Shown here piece after piece: positions 1 to 6,551 of a stretch of DNA of 7,491 nucleotides. The first letter of the stretch is position 1. Each line of letters begins with the position of its first letter. The position numbers and the translations under genes were made by a program. Under the pieces are notes generated by a model, which was not told the origin of the DNA, made no database searches, and was given only the letters and a program-made list of their open reading frames with translations. The stretch comes from Actinomycetes bacterium (lineage in GTDB: Bacteria; Actinomycetota; Acidimicrobiia; Acidimicrobiales; RAAP-2): NCBI GenBank assembly GCA_021791615.1, contig JAJYWG010000498.1, positions 1 to 7,491 of the forward strand. Direction: 5' to 3'.

Positions 1-1437
1 CAGGGAAAGCTGCTGCACTGCCGGCGTGCCCACCCCGTTGGAGGCCGTGACTGTCACCGGGTAGGTGCCGGTCGTGCCGGCCGGCGGGGTGCCCGAGACC
101 GTGGCTGTGCCGTTGCCGTTGTACACGAAGGTCATCCCGGGCGGCAGGGCGCCGGACTCGGTGAGCGTGGGTGCCGGTGTGCCGGTCGTGGTGACCGTGA
201 AACTGTTGGGGCTGCCCGCGACGACGTCAAAGGCGGAAGGGCTGGTGATCGTTGGGGCCCCAGTCGTGACCGTGGGCTCGAAAAGCTCGGCCTCCGACGT
301 CGCGCCCGTGGCGGCCTGCCCGCCCGCGACTAGCACCTCCCCGTTGGTGAGAGCCGTTGCCGTACCGAAGCCCTCAGGGGCCAAGAGGGACCCGGTCGCG
401 CTCCACGCGCCGGTGGAAGGGTCGTACAGCTCAGCAGCCGCGCTCGGGCCGCCGGTCGCGCCCGTGAGCCCGCCGGCGTAGAGGACGTCCCCGGAGCTGA
501 GGAGCGTCGCCGTAGCGCCGTAGCTCGACGTTGGCAAACCGCCTCCCGACTGCCAGGAACTCGTAGAAGGGTTGAAGATCTGCGTGGTTGGCGTTATCGC
601 CCCGACGGGAGTGGTCTCGCCGCCGGCGACTAGGACCTCGCCGTTGGAGAGCGTCGCGGTGGCGCCGTAGGCCACGGCCGCGGTCATGGGCCCGACTGGC
701 GACCACGTGCTCGAGGAGGGTTGGTAGATCTCGGCGGCGGAGACGGTGGTCCCCGATGGCCCGGTTTCCCCGCCAGCTACCAGCACCTCACCGCCGGCAA
801 GCGCCGCCACTTGGGCCCCGGCCACCCCGGTCGGCAAAGGGGAGGGGCTAAGGGCCCAGGTGCCGGCGGTCGGGTCGTAGAGCTCGGCAGTCTGAGCCGC
901 GCTGGCCGTCGGTGAAGTGCTCGGGAGCCCGCCGGCGTAGAGGACCTCGCCCGAGGCCGACAACGCTGCCGAAGCGTCGAAAGTCGCCAGTTGAAGGGCG
1001 CCTGTCATAGACCATTGCTCGTTGGCGGGGTTGTAAAGTTGCGTGGCGGTGGTGGGGACGAGAGCGCTGGCGCTGCCGGTGAGGCCGCCAGCCACGAGCA
1101 CCTCTCCGTTGTTGAGCAGCGTGGCCGTCGCGTCGGTCACCGCTACGGGCATGAGAGCCGTAGGTGCCCACGTGCCGGACGCGGGGTTGTAAAGCTCGGC
1201 CGACCCGAGCGGGTTGCCAGACGCGTCCTGCCCGCCGGCCACGAGCACCTCCCCGCCGGCAAGCAACGTCGCGGTGGCGTGGCTGCGCGCCGTGGTGAGC
1301 GGGCTGGTGGCCACGAAACCTCCGGCCGCCTGCGCAGTGGCAGGCGTCGCCCCGAGGACAAGCAGCGGCACCGCCAAAGCTACCGTCGAGGCAACCGTCG
1401 CGCCTGTACGAAAGCGTCTTTTGTTAGCCCTGTCCAT
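1..1437 (-). CDS. Secreted kelch-repeat beta-propeller protein with C-terminal Ig-like domain (C-terminus beyond window)
   Basis: The minus-strand frame is open for 479 codons from ATG at 1437 to the window edge. AGGAGG (1450-1445) lies 7 nt before the ATG. Residues 1-37 form a signal peptide: a basic MDRANKRRFR start, a hydrophobic core, then a likely cut after ATAQA. Residues 43-390 hold seven kelch-type repeats, each with a GE/DVL(V/Y)AGG strand and an (E/Q)(L/I)(Y/F)(N/D/Q/E)P...W strand; the VLVAGG-type cores start near 64, 113, 165, 218, 268, 318 and 368. Seven repeats fit one complete propeller of the kelch/galactose-oxidase fold. Residues 396-479 begin a putative Ig domain of He_PIG type (PTITSPS, LPPGMTF, VSGTPPAGTTGTYPVTVTASN). 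Such proteins are extracellular binding or adhesion modules; I see no catalytic residues and infer no enzyme activity. More Ig-like domains may follow outside the window. The fold call is firm; the biological role is unknown. Confidence 0.88.
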   Translation of the reverse strand, partial: MDRANKRRFRTGATVASTVALAVPLLVLGATPATAQAAGGFVATSPLTTARSHATATLLAGGEVLVAGGQDASGNPLGSAELYNPASGTWAPTALMPVAVTDATATLLNNGEVLVAGGLTGSASALVPTTATQLYNPANEQWSMTGALQLATFDASAALSASGEVLYAGGLPSTSPTASAAQTAELYDPTAGTWALSPSPLPTGVAGAQVAALAGGEVLVAGGETGPSGTTVSAAEIYQPSSSTWSPVGPMTAAVAYGATATLSNGEVLVAGGETTPVGAITPTTQIFNPSTSSWQSGGGLPTSSYGATATLLSSGDVLYAGGLTGATGGPSAAAELYDPSTGAWSATGSLLAPEGFGTATALTNGEVLVAGGQAATGATSEAELFEPTVTTGAPTITSPSAFDVVAGSPNSFTVTTTGTPAPTLTESGALPPGMTFVYNGNGTATVSGTPPAGTTGTYPVTVTASNGVGTPAVQQLSL

Positions 1438-1443
1438 CACATC

Positions 1444-1500
1444 TCCTCCTGGGTCTGGTCATTGAAGTTCCGGGTCCTCCTGGGTCTTTGAAGCTCCGGG
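1444..1500 (-). repeat. Imperfect tandem duplication of the kelch gene leader, including its ribosome binding site
   Basis: The segment 1444-1474 (31 nt) is followed directly by 1475-1500 (26 nt). On the plus strand both copies begin TCCTCCTGGGTCT and end TTGAAG(T/C)TCCGGG. The second lacks GGTCA and differs at one further base. Read on the minus strand, each copy carries AGGAGGA. Only the proximal one (1450-1445) is correctly spaced from ATG 1437; the distal one is about 30 nt further upstream with no well-placed in-frame start. The duplication is directly visible. Any effect on translation is inference. Confidence 0.75.
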
Positions 1501-1771
1501 CGCGACAGGCGGTCAGTGCTTTCCTCGGGCCATTCGTTACGTTGCCCGGCTGGTGTGGCAAGGCACACCGGGGGCCTAGGCTTGCCAGGGGCGCTGCTGG
1601 CACGAGGGCCACCCGTACTTCGTCCTCCAAGCTCGCCGTGCCCGAGCACCTATGGCACATGAAGCCGTTGAGGCCCGCTTCCCACTGACCGAAGGCGACC
1701 TCCGGGAGGTATGCCCGCTACATTTCGTAGTGTCCCACCTCGACCGGGCTGCTGGTCATATGCCGCCGCTC

Positions 1772-1814
1772 CCTTGGCCCCCACCGCCGCGCAGCCCGGC
1801 CGTGGGGGCCAAGG
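1772..1814 (-). terminator. 13-bp perfect stem-loop, likely terminator of the DUF5666-like gene
   Basis: CCTTGGCCCCCAC (1772-1784) pairs perfectly with GTGGGGGCCAAGG (1802-1814) around a 17-nt loop. It lies about 70-110 nt past the minus-strand stop codon at 1881-1883. No U-tract follows on the minus strand (the next bases are GAGCGG), so this would be the U-less type often seen in high-GC actinobacteria. The stem is symmetrical and could also act on plus-strand transcripts or protect an RNA 3' end. Confidence 0.6.
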
Positions 1815-1822
1815 TGAGGGCC

Positions 1823-1854
1823 GTCCGACGCAAAGCACGTCAGCCTTGTCGGAC
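1823..1854 (-). terminator. Second, weaker stem-loop after the DUF5666-like gene
   Basis: GTCCGAC (1823-1829) pairs with GTCGGAC (1848-1854) around an 18-nt loop, some 27 nt beyond the stop codon. It sits directly upstream, in transcription order, of the stronger 13-bp stem, so the two may work as a tandem terminator. With 7 bp and a large loop, this one alone is weak. Confidence 0.35.
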
Positions 1855-1880
1855 CACATCGCAGAGTCAAGCCCTGCTGC

Positions 1881-2675
1881 CTACGCGAGCAGCTGGAGGT
1901 GTTCTACGACGGTGGGCCGCCCCGCAGCGAGGATGGTCGCGGTCGCTGCGAGGCGGCGGTCGCGGGCAAGCACTGCCAGCGCGTTCGGCGCTAGGCGCAA
2001 GGAGACGAGGTGGCCCTGGCCGGGGCCCATGGCGTAGGTAACGGCGCCGGCCGGCACGAGCTCGTCGCGCCGCACGGTCGACCGGCCTCGCCGCAGGGCG
2101 ACGACCTCCTCGACGCTGAGCCGCAGCGTCCCGCGGCACGCGCCGCCCTCGCACGAGAGCGGGACGAAGGCCGTCGCGCCACGCACGCGGCCGAGCCCAG
2201 CACCCAGCCGAGCCTCGCCCGGGCCGGTCGTCGGGAGCGGGCCCCGGGGCGTGGTCTCGAGGAACCGCACAGCGGAGGCTTCGACCTGGTTCGCGCCGGT
2301 GAGGCTCCCCAGCACTGCTACCCGCGTGCCGACCGCCAAGGTGGCAAAGCTCGCCACGCTGACGGCGGCGTCGGTGTAGGTGGTCGTCGGGGCCACGTCC
2401 ACGGTGATCGTGGCGACACCGTGCGTGAGGGTGAAGCTGCCCGTGCCGAGCGAGGCGACCTTGCCTCTCACGAGGGGGCGGGGCGTCGCGGCATCGGCCA
2501 TCGGCGACCCGAGCCCTACATCTACAGCGGTGCCGAACATGGCGAGCCCTGACGTCGCGGCGAGCAGGGCAAGCACCGAGCTTCTCGGGCGCCGCAGTCC
2601 CACGGGACGCAGCCATGGTTTCCTCCTACCATTAGTACTAGTACCATTAGTATTAGTAGTGTCTCCTGCGGTCAT
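1881..2675 (-). CDS. Exported protein with DUF5666-like domain
   Basis: The protein is 264 aa. ATG at 2675 follows GGAGGGA (2688-2682) with a 6-nt spacer. Residues 1-30 are a long hydrophilic then basic N-region (pentapeptides TNTNG and TSTNG, then GRRK). Residues 32-56 are hydrophobic and ADAA at 60-63 could be a signal peptidase site, so it is probably exported. Residues 67-139 resemble DUF5666: LVRGKVASLGTGSFTL, then TTTYTD, then LAVGTRVAVLGSLTG and a final VEASAVRF strand. This is a small OB-like beta domain found in exported bacterial proteins of unknown function. Residues 166-263 look like a second beta-rich unit with two close cysteines (C175, C180) that could form a disulfide; I do not recognise its family. 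The gene is followed by stem-loops, so it is probably monocistronic. An out-of-frame ATG at 2616 has a better ribosome binding site, but its 249-residue Arg-rich frame shows no domain; I keep the 2675 frame because of the signal peptide and domain. Confidence 0.78.
   Translation of the reverse strand: MTAGDTTNTNGTSTNGRRKPWLRPVGLRRPRSSVLALLAATSGLAMFGTAVDVGLGSPMADAATPRPLVRGKVASLGTGSFTLTHGVATITVDVAPTTTYTDAAVSVASFATLAVGTRVAVLGSLTGANQVEASAVRFLETTPRGPLPTTGPGEARLGAGLGRVRGATAFVPLSCEGGACRGTLRLSVEEVVALRRGRSTVRRDELVPAGAVTYAMGPGQGHLVSLRLAPNALAVLARDRRLAATATILAAGRPTVVEHLQLLA
2627..2658. repeat. AT-rich 15-bp-period direct repeat inside the DUF5666-like gene start
   Basis: TACCATTAGTA occurs at 2627-2637 and 2642-2652, a 15-base period, with palindromic TACTAGTA (2636-2643) between them and a further TTAGTA from 2653. 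It encodes two five-residue units (TNTNG, TSTNG) near the N-terminus. Its base composition is sharply lower in GC than everything around it. It may be a simple in-frame expansion, or a regulatory sequence lying near the start codon. Confidence 0.6.
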
Positions 2676-2798
2676 CGCCAGTCCCTCCGGTTCCTTTTTG
2701 TGTCTTCCCGCCTTATCTGCACCTCGCTACGTCCCGAGGCGCTGCAGCAAATCGTAAGTGCCGGAACTTAATGCAATCTGTGAAGGGGCGTAAAGTTC

Positions 2799-2804
2799 TG
2801 TATA
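2799..2804 (-). promoter_or_regulatory. Weak -10-like hexamer upstream of the DUF5666-like gene
   Basis: TATACA reads on the minus strand at 2804-2799, about 125 nt before ATG 2675, inside a locally AT-richer stretch (about 2755-2810). I see no good -35 hexamer at the usual spacing, so this is only a candidate. Confidence 0.2.
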
Positions 2805-2951
2805 GAAGCGTCGCAGGTCTGACACAGAGGGAGCGGCGACCATCGTCATGCGGCTCTCCGAATGATCACTTTCGCGAGGGTATGTACCCGCGCCCTCGGC
2901 GGTGACCTAGCTAGCAGCTTGCGAAGCGTTGGCCGCTGCCCACAGCGAGGA

Positions 2952-3001
2952 CCGTGACGGGCTTTGGCAAGTGGCCCCGCGTAGTGGACATGCCGTCACG
3001 G
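2952..3001. repeat. 9-bp perfect inverted repeat with 32-nt spacer
   Basis: CCGTGACGG (2952-2960) is the exact reverse complement of CCGTCACGG (2993-3001). It stands alone in the large intergenic region, with no gene end close by for a terminator role. It could be a stem-loop of an untranslated RNA or a paired protein-binding site; chance is also possible in GC-rich DNA. Confidence 0.35.
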
Positions 3002-3512
3002 GGCGAGCTCAGGCTGCAAGGTGCTGCCCAACGACCAGGACCATGGTTGCCTCGGCCGCGGACTTTCCGGACGGTTAGCCCGGGCGGTACGTGACCTTCA
3101 CTCGCTGGGCGAGTAGAAGTTCCTACCCTTCACCGCTGGCAAGGCCGCGAGGCGCTCAGTTAGCGCCTTCACGACCCGGCGGCGGTCGACGGAACCGGCT
3201 ACCGAAGAATCCCGGCCCAGCCCCGGCCGGCCGCGCGTCGGGGCGCTCCGGGCGGCCGCTACGGACTGGCTCTACCAGCCCAGTCGGGCGTGCGGTCCGT
3301 GCGGCCAGCTTGAGGCTCAGGCCGTGGCCGCCGTGGGCCCCCACAGCGGTCACCCTGACCGGCGGCCTGGTCGCCTCCTGGGGGCCCTTCGGCCGTCGAG
3401 CACGACATGACGTTTGATCCAGCCAGCCTGCCGTCGGCTCTGAGAGGTCCACCAGCGTCATCGTAGGCTCGGGCGCCTGTCGTGGCTCGACGCCTCGCGG
3501 GGGTGCGCTTCC

Positions 3513-3556
3513 CATATACTTCGGCACCATGAATATCCGGGTACCGTATATTCGGC
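3513..3556 (+). promoter_or_regulatory. Candidate promoter and MarR operator of the marR-MMPL operon
   Basis: A 23-bp imperfect palindrome at 3531-3553 has the form GAATAT-n-CGG-nnn-CCG-n-ATATTC, centred on 3542. It ends 22 nt before the ATG at 3576. Two -10-like hexamers flank or enter it: TATACT (3515-3520) and TATATT (3547-3552, inside the right arm). No convincing -35 is visible for either. The half-site TATA(C)TTCGGC also occurs as a direct repeat at 3515-3525 and 3547-3556. MarR proteins typically bind AT-rich palindromes of about 16-25 bp over their own promoter, so autoregulation is the natural inference. Confidence 0.6.
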
Positions 3557-3575
3557 GGGTGGGCGAGCTCCTCGG

Positions 3576-4178
3576 ATGGTAGCCATGAGCGGGCGGAGCA
3601 CCGCTGGGCGGGGTGAACAGGGCGGTAGTTCACAACTGTCTCGCCAGGAGCTGGTTGACCGGTTCTTGGGGCTGCGCCCGGCGCTGGCACGCCGCTTCGC
3701 CGCGGCGAGGTCGCCGGAGCTGCGAAGTGAGCTCGGACCGGTGACGGTGCACCAGCTCGAGGTGCTCCATGGCCTCGCCGCCGGGGACGTCACCATGTCG
3801 CAGCTCGCTCGACGTCTGGACATCAGCGAGAGCGCGGCCACCGACCTCGCTGACCGCCTCGTCCGCCAAGGCCTGGTCGATCGCCAGGCAGACCTCCGGG
3901 ACCGCCGTGTGGTAGTTCTCGCCTTGTCGGAGGAAGGTCGCCGGACCATCGGGCTGATCGAGCGTCAGCGGCGGGAGATGGCCGAGTCGATCCTCGGAAC
4001 GTTGAGCGACGCCCAGCTGGGGGAGCTCCTGCGGCTCATAGAAGTGATGGTCGCTGGCTCGCCGCCCACCGCCGTGGCCGATCGTTCCCCGCGCGAGAGC
4101 TCCGGCCCGCAGCGCTTGGAGCACGTGGATGTGCCAGAGGCCCGGCAGGGTCCGGGAAGGGGGGCGACCCTGCTATGA
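3576..4178 (+). CDS. MarR-family winged-helix transcriptional regulator
   Basis: The protein is 200 aa. Residues 22-50 form the N-terminal dimerisation helix. Residues 54-120 are the winged helix-turn-helix: VTVHQLEVLHGLA, then MSQLARRLDISESAATDLADRLVRQGLV as the helix-turn-helix region, then the wing with the family D-x-R-D-R-R motif (DLRDRR, 106-111) and ALSEEGRR. Residues 121-158 are C-terminal dimerisation helices. MarR dimers usually repress adjacent transporter genes and are released by small ligands. The start is ambiguous: ATG 3576 and in-frame ATG 3585 both lack a strong ribosome binding site, and 3585 would remove three residues. Residues 160-200 form an extra Pro/Arg/Gly-rich tail beyond the usual MarR length, probably disordered. 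The stop overlaps the MMPL start as ATGA, indicating translational coupling, and a palindrome lies just upstream. The ligand cannot be told from sequence. Confidence 0.92.
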   Translation: MVAMSGRSTAGRGEQGGSSQLSRQELVDRFLGLRPALARRFAAARSPELRSELGPVTVHQLEVLHGLAAGDVTMSQLARRLDISESAATDLADRLVRQGLVDRQADLRDRRVVVLALSEEGRRTIGLIERQRREMAESILGTLSDAQLGELLRLIEVMVAGSPPTAVADRSPRESSGPQRLEHVDVPEARQGPGRGATLL

Positions 4179-6496
4179 GCCGCCTGTTCGCCCAGCTCGG
4201 CCGTTTCACTGTCCGCTTCCGGTGGGTCGTCCTCGCCGTGTGGCTGGTGGGGACCGTGGCGGCGGTGGCGCTGTTGCCGTCGCTCGGGTCCCAGGTACAA
4301 GAGCAGAACTCCTCCTTCCTGCCCGCCAGCGCGCCGAGCGAACAGGCAGCCGCGCTGGCGGCCCCGCTCGAACGCAAGGGCGTGACGCCGGTCCTGGTGG
4401 TGGCGACGTCGGCTTCAGGCCGGTTCACCGCCGCCGACCAGCAGGCTCTCGCACGCATCGCCGCCTCGGCGCGGACGGTCCCCATGGTCGTGAAGATCTT
4501 CAACGCCGGCCTCGCACCCGACGGCAAGGCTGCCGAGCTGATCGTGCAGTCTGACGTCTCGCCGAAGGGCGCGCCAGCGGCGCACCTGGTCGACAAGCTC
4601 CAGCAGGTTGTCAGCGCCACGCCGGCACCTCCTGGTTTCGCCGCCCACCTGGCCGGCAACCTGGCGGTCAACGTCGCCAACCAATACGCCTCGGGCCACC
4701 AGACCAAGCAGGCCCAAGCCTTGTCGATCGTCTTCATCCTGGTACTACTGTTCCTGATCTTCCGTTCCGTACTGGCACCGTTCGTGACGCTGCTGCCCGC
4801 CGCGCTCGTGGTCACCTTGGCCAGCTCGGTCATCGCCTCGATCGGTGTGCCGATCTCGAGCTTCGCCCAGATCCTCCTCGTGGTCCTCGTCCTCGGCGCG
4901 GGCACCGACTACGGCCTCTTCCTCGTCTTCAGAGCCCGAGAGGAGCTGCGCCGGGGGCTCAGTCCCCACGACGCGGTCGTCCGCGCGCTCACCAAGGTCG
5001 GTGAGTCGATCACCTTCTCCGCAGGCACGGTTATCGTCGCGCTGCTGTCGTTGCTGCTGGCGAGCTTCGGCATCTACCACGACCTCGGCGTCCCGCTCGC
5101 CATCGGCATCGCATTGATGCTCTTCGCCGGGCTGACGCTGTTGCCGGCTCTGCTGGCCATCCTCGGAAGGGCTGTCTTCTGGCCGTCGAAGGTCACCGTC
5201 CGGCCGGACCGTGACGGCCTCTGGTACCGGACCGCCACCCGCCTGCTCCGGCGGCCCGCGCTGACCCTCGGGGTGGGCCTGGTCTTTTTTGGGCTCCTCG
5301 CCGTCGGCGTCGCCGCCAACAAGCCGTCGGGCTTCGGAGGCAACACCGCCGCCCCGCCCGGAACCAACGCGGCTCTCGGGCAAGCCGCTCTGTCGGCGAA
5401 CTTCCCCAAGGCCTCCGCCAACCCGACGAACCTGGTCTTCCAGCTGGCGAAGCCCGTCTGGGCCGATCCCGGGGTGCTCCTTGAACTTCAGTCGCACCTG
5501 CGCGCCTCCGGGCAGTTCACCCGGCTGCTTGGGCCGCTCGACCCCAACGGCACCGCGCTCAGGCCGAGCGACCTCTCCGCGCTCCACCGCCGGCTCGGGC
5601 CGCCAGGGTCGCTCCCGGTCGTCCCACCAGCTGGGACAGGCGTGCCGTTCGACGCGTATGAGGCCTACCGTTCGCTGTCGCAGCTCGTGAGCGCCAACGG
5701 CCGCACGGTCCAGTTCGAGGCGACCCTCGCGGCGGGCCCGCCGACCACCACCCAAGCCATGCTCGCCGTCCCCGCGGTTCGCTCGGCGGTGACCGATGCG
5801 GCCCGCGCGGCCGGGGCGCGAGCGAGCGGCGTGGCAGGCGAGGCCGCCGGCATCTACGACGTCAACCAGGTCTCGTCGAGCGATCTGCTACGCATCGTGC
5901 CGGTCGCGATCGTCTTGATCGGCCTCTTGCTGGTGCTGCTGCTGCGCAGCCTCGTCGCGCCGCTTTACCTGATCGCAAGCGTCGCCATCTCCTATCTCGC
6001 CGCGCTCGGCCTCACCGTGCTGCTCTTCGTCGAGATCGGCGGCCAGAGCGGCCTGGTGTTCATCCTGCCGTTCTTGATGTTCATCTTCCTCCTCGCCCTG
6101 GGAGAGGACTACAACATCTTGGTCATGACCCGGATCAGGGAAGAGGCGCATCACCTCCCGCTCCGCCAAGCGATCGCCAAGGCCATCGGAGCCACGGGGC
6201 CTACGGTGACCTCTGCCGGCCTCGTCCTGGCGGGAACCTTCGGGGTGCTGGTGATCGTCTCAGGCGGCGGCGCCAGCGCCAGCCAGTTTCAAGCGATCGG
6301 TGCCGGGCTGGCCCTCGGCATCCTGATGGACACCTTCCTCGTCCGAACCGTCATGGTCCCCTCGATGGCAGCGATCCTCGGCCGCTACAACTGGTGGCCT
6401 TCAGGCCTCTCCTCGAACGAGGAGCCAAACGCGCCCGGAGAGCCCGTTGCCGGCACCAACGTCGAACCTGTCGCCGCTGACCCTACTGTCACCTAA
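4175..6496 (+). CDS. MMPL-family (RND superfamily) transporter
   Basis: The 773-aa integral membrane protein has the duplicated MMPL layout. TM1 is about 15-37, followed by a periplasmic/extracellular domain (38-180). TM2-TM6 fall within about 183-330 and TM7 is about 362-382. A second large soluble domain (383-570) precedes TM8-TM12 (about 573-730), and a short polar tail ends the protein. The two family signature motifs are present: GAGTDYGLFLVFRAREE (241-257, D245/Y246) and GEDYNILVMTRIREE (643-657, D645/Y646). By homology to MmpL3 these Asp-Tyr pairs form the proton relay, so it is likely an active proton-driven exporter of lipids, hydrophobic compounds or drugs. The start is ATG 4175 inside the marR stop (ATGA), preceded by a GGGAAGGGGGG purine run (4153-4163). 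It is co-transcribed with and probably repressed by the MarR protein. MmpL subfamily and substrate cannot be assigned. The reading frame is intact. Confidence 0.95.
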   Translation: MSRLFAQLGRFTVRFRWVVLAVWLVGTVAAVALLPSLGSQVQEQNSSFLPASAPSEQAAALAAPLERKGVTPVLVVATSASGRFTAADQQALARIAASARTVPMVVKIFNAGLAPDGKAAELIVQSDVSPKGAPAAHLVDKLQQVVSATPAPPGFAAHLAGNLAVNVANQYASGHQTKQAQALSIVFILVLLFLIFRSVLAPFVTLLPAALVVTLASSVIASIGVPISSFAQILLVVLVLGAGTDYGLFLVFRAREELRRGLSPHDAVVRALTKVGESITFSAGTVIVALLSLLLASFGIYHDLGVPLAIGIALMLFAGLTLLPALLAILGRAVFWPSKVTVRPDRDGLWYRTATRLLRRPALTLGVGLVFFGLLAVGVAANKPSGFGGNTAAPPGTNAALGQAALSANFPKASANPTNLVFQLAKPVWADPGVLLELQSHLRASGQFTRLLGPLDPNGTALRPSDLSALHRRLGPPGSLPVVPPAGTGVPFDAYEAYRSLSQLVSANGRTVQFEATLAAGPPTTTQAMLAVPAVRSAVTDAARAAGARASGVAGEAAGIYDVNQVSSSDLLRIVPVAIVLIGLLLVLLLRSLVAPLYLIASVAISYLAALGLTVLLFVEIGGQSGLVFILPFLMFIFLLALGEDYNILVMTRIREEAHHLPLRQAIAKAIGATGPTVTSAGLVLAGTFGVLVIVSGGGASASQFQAIGAGLALGILMDTFLVRTVMVPSMAAILGRYNWWPSGLSSNEEPNAPGEPVAGTNVEPVAADPTVT

Positions 6497-6508
6497 GCGC
6501 GACCGCCT

Positions 6509-6524
6509 CGCTCCAATTGGGGCG
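6509..6524 (+). terminator. Small stem-loop just after the MMPL gene
   Basis: CGCTCC (6509-6514) pairs with GGGGCG (6519-6524) around an AATT tetraloop, using one G-U pair. It begins 12 nt past the stop codon. No clear T-run follows (TCTCGTCG), so as an intrinsic terminator it is modest. Confidence 0.35.
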
Positions 6525-6551
6525 TCTCGTCGCCGCCGGTGGTGGTCCCGA

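Larger units (their letters stand above)
1438..1880. other. Intergenic region between the kelch and DUF5666-like genes
   Basis: These 443 bases contain no frame I would call a gene; the overlapping frames are Arg/Pro-rich and lack recognisable domains. The region holds the duplicated leader (1444-1500), a short inverted repeat TGCCAG/CTGGCA with an 8-nt loop (1583-1602), and two stem-loops behind the upstream minus-strand gene (1772-1814 and 1823-1854). A weak minus-strand promoter for the kelch gene could be TTGCCA (1561-1556) and TAACGA (1539-1534) with a 16-nt spacer, but the -10 match is poor. Confidence 0.6.
2690..3512. other. Long divergent intergenic region without a recognisable gene
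   Basis: More than 800 bases separate the minus-strand DUF5666-like gene from the plus-strand MarR gene. Stop codons are frequent in all frames across about 2760-3090. The frames open further right (about 3091-3420 plus, 3156-3530 minus) are Arg/Pro/Gly-rich without a domain or good ribosome binding site, as expected by chance in GC-rich DNA. Visible structure: CCGTGACGG (2952-2960) against CCGTCACGG (2993-3001), and a compact hairpin at 3328-3349 (CCGC and GTGGG pairing with CCCAC and GCGG, one mismatch, no T-run). I recognise no known structured RNA. Confidence 0.5.

Noticed and set aside
65..1465. Several plus-strand frames across the kelch gene
   Set aside because: They are antisense shadows of the repeats; the continuous 479-codon minus-strand frame with signal peptide and seven kelch repeats explains the region.
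1867..2616. 249-codon minus-strand frame with a strong ribosome binding site
   Set aside because: Its product is Arg/His/Pro-rich with no domain or signal peptide, while the overlapping frame from 2675 shows a signal peptide and DUF5666-like domain.
3156..3530. Minus-strand 124-codon frame divergent from marR
   Set aside because: It has no recognisable motif, and its start lies at the putative marR operator with no Shine-Dalgarno; probably a chance frame.
4745..5755. 336-codon minus-strand frame rich in Glu/Gln/Asp/Arg
   Set aside because: It is the antisense shadow of the MMPL membrane segments, whose hydrophobic codons read as acidic and polar residues on the other strand.
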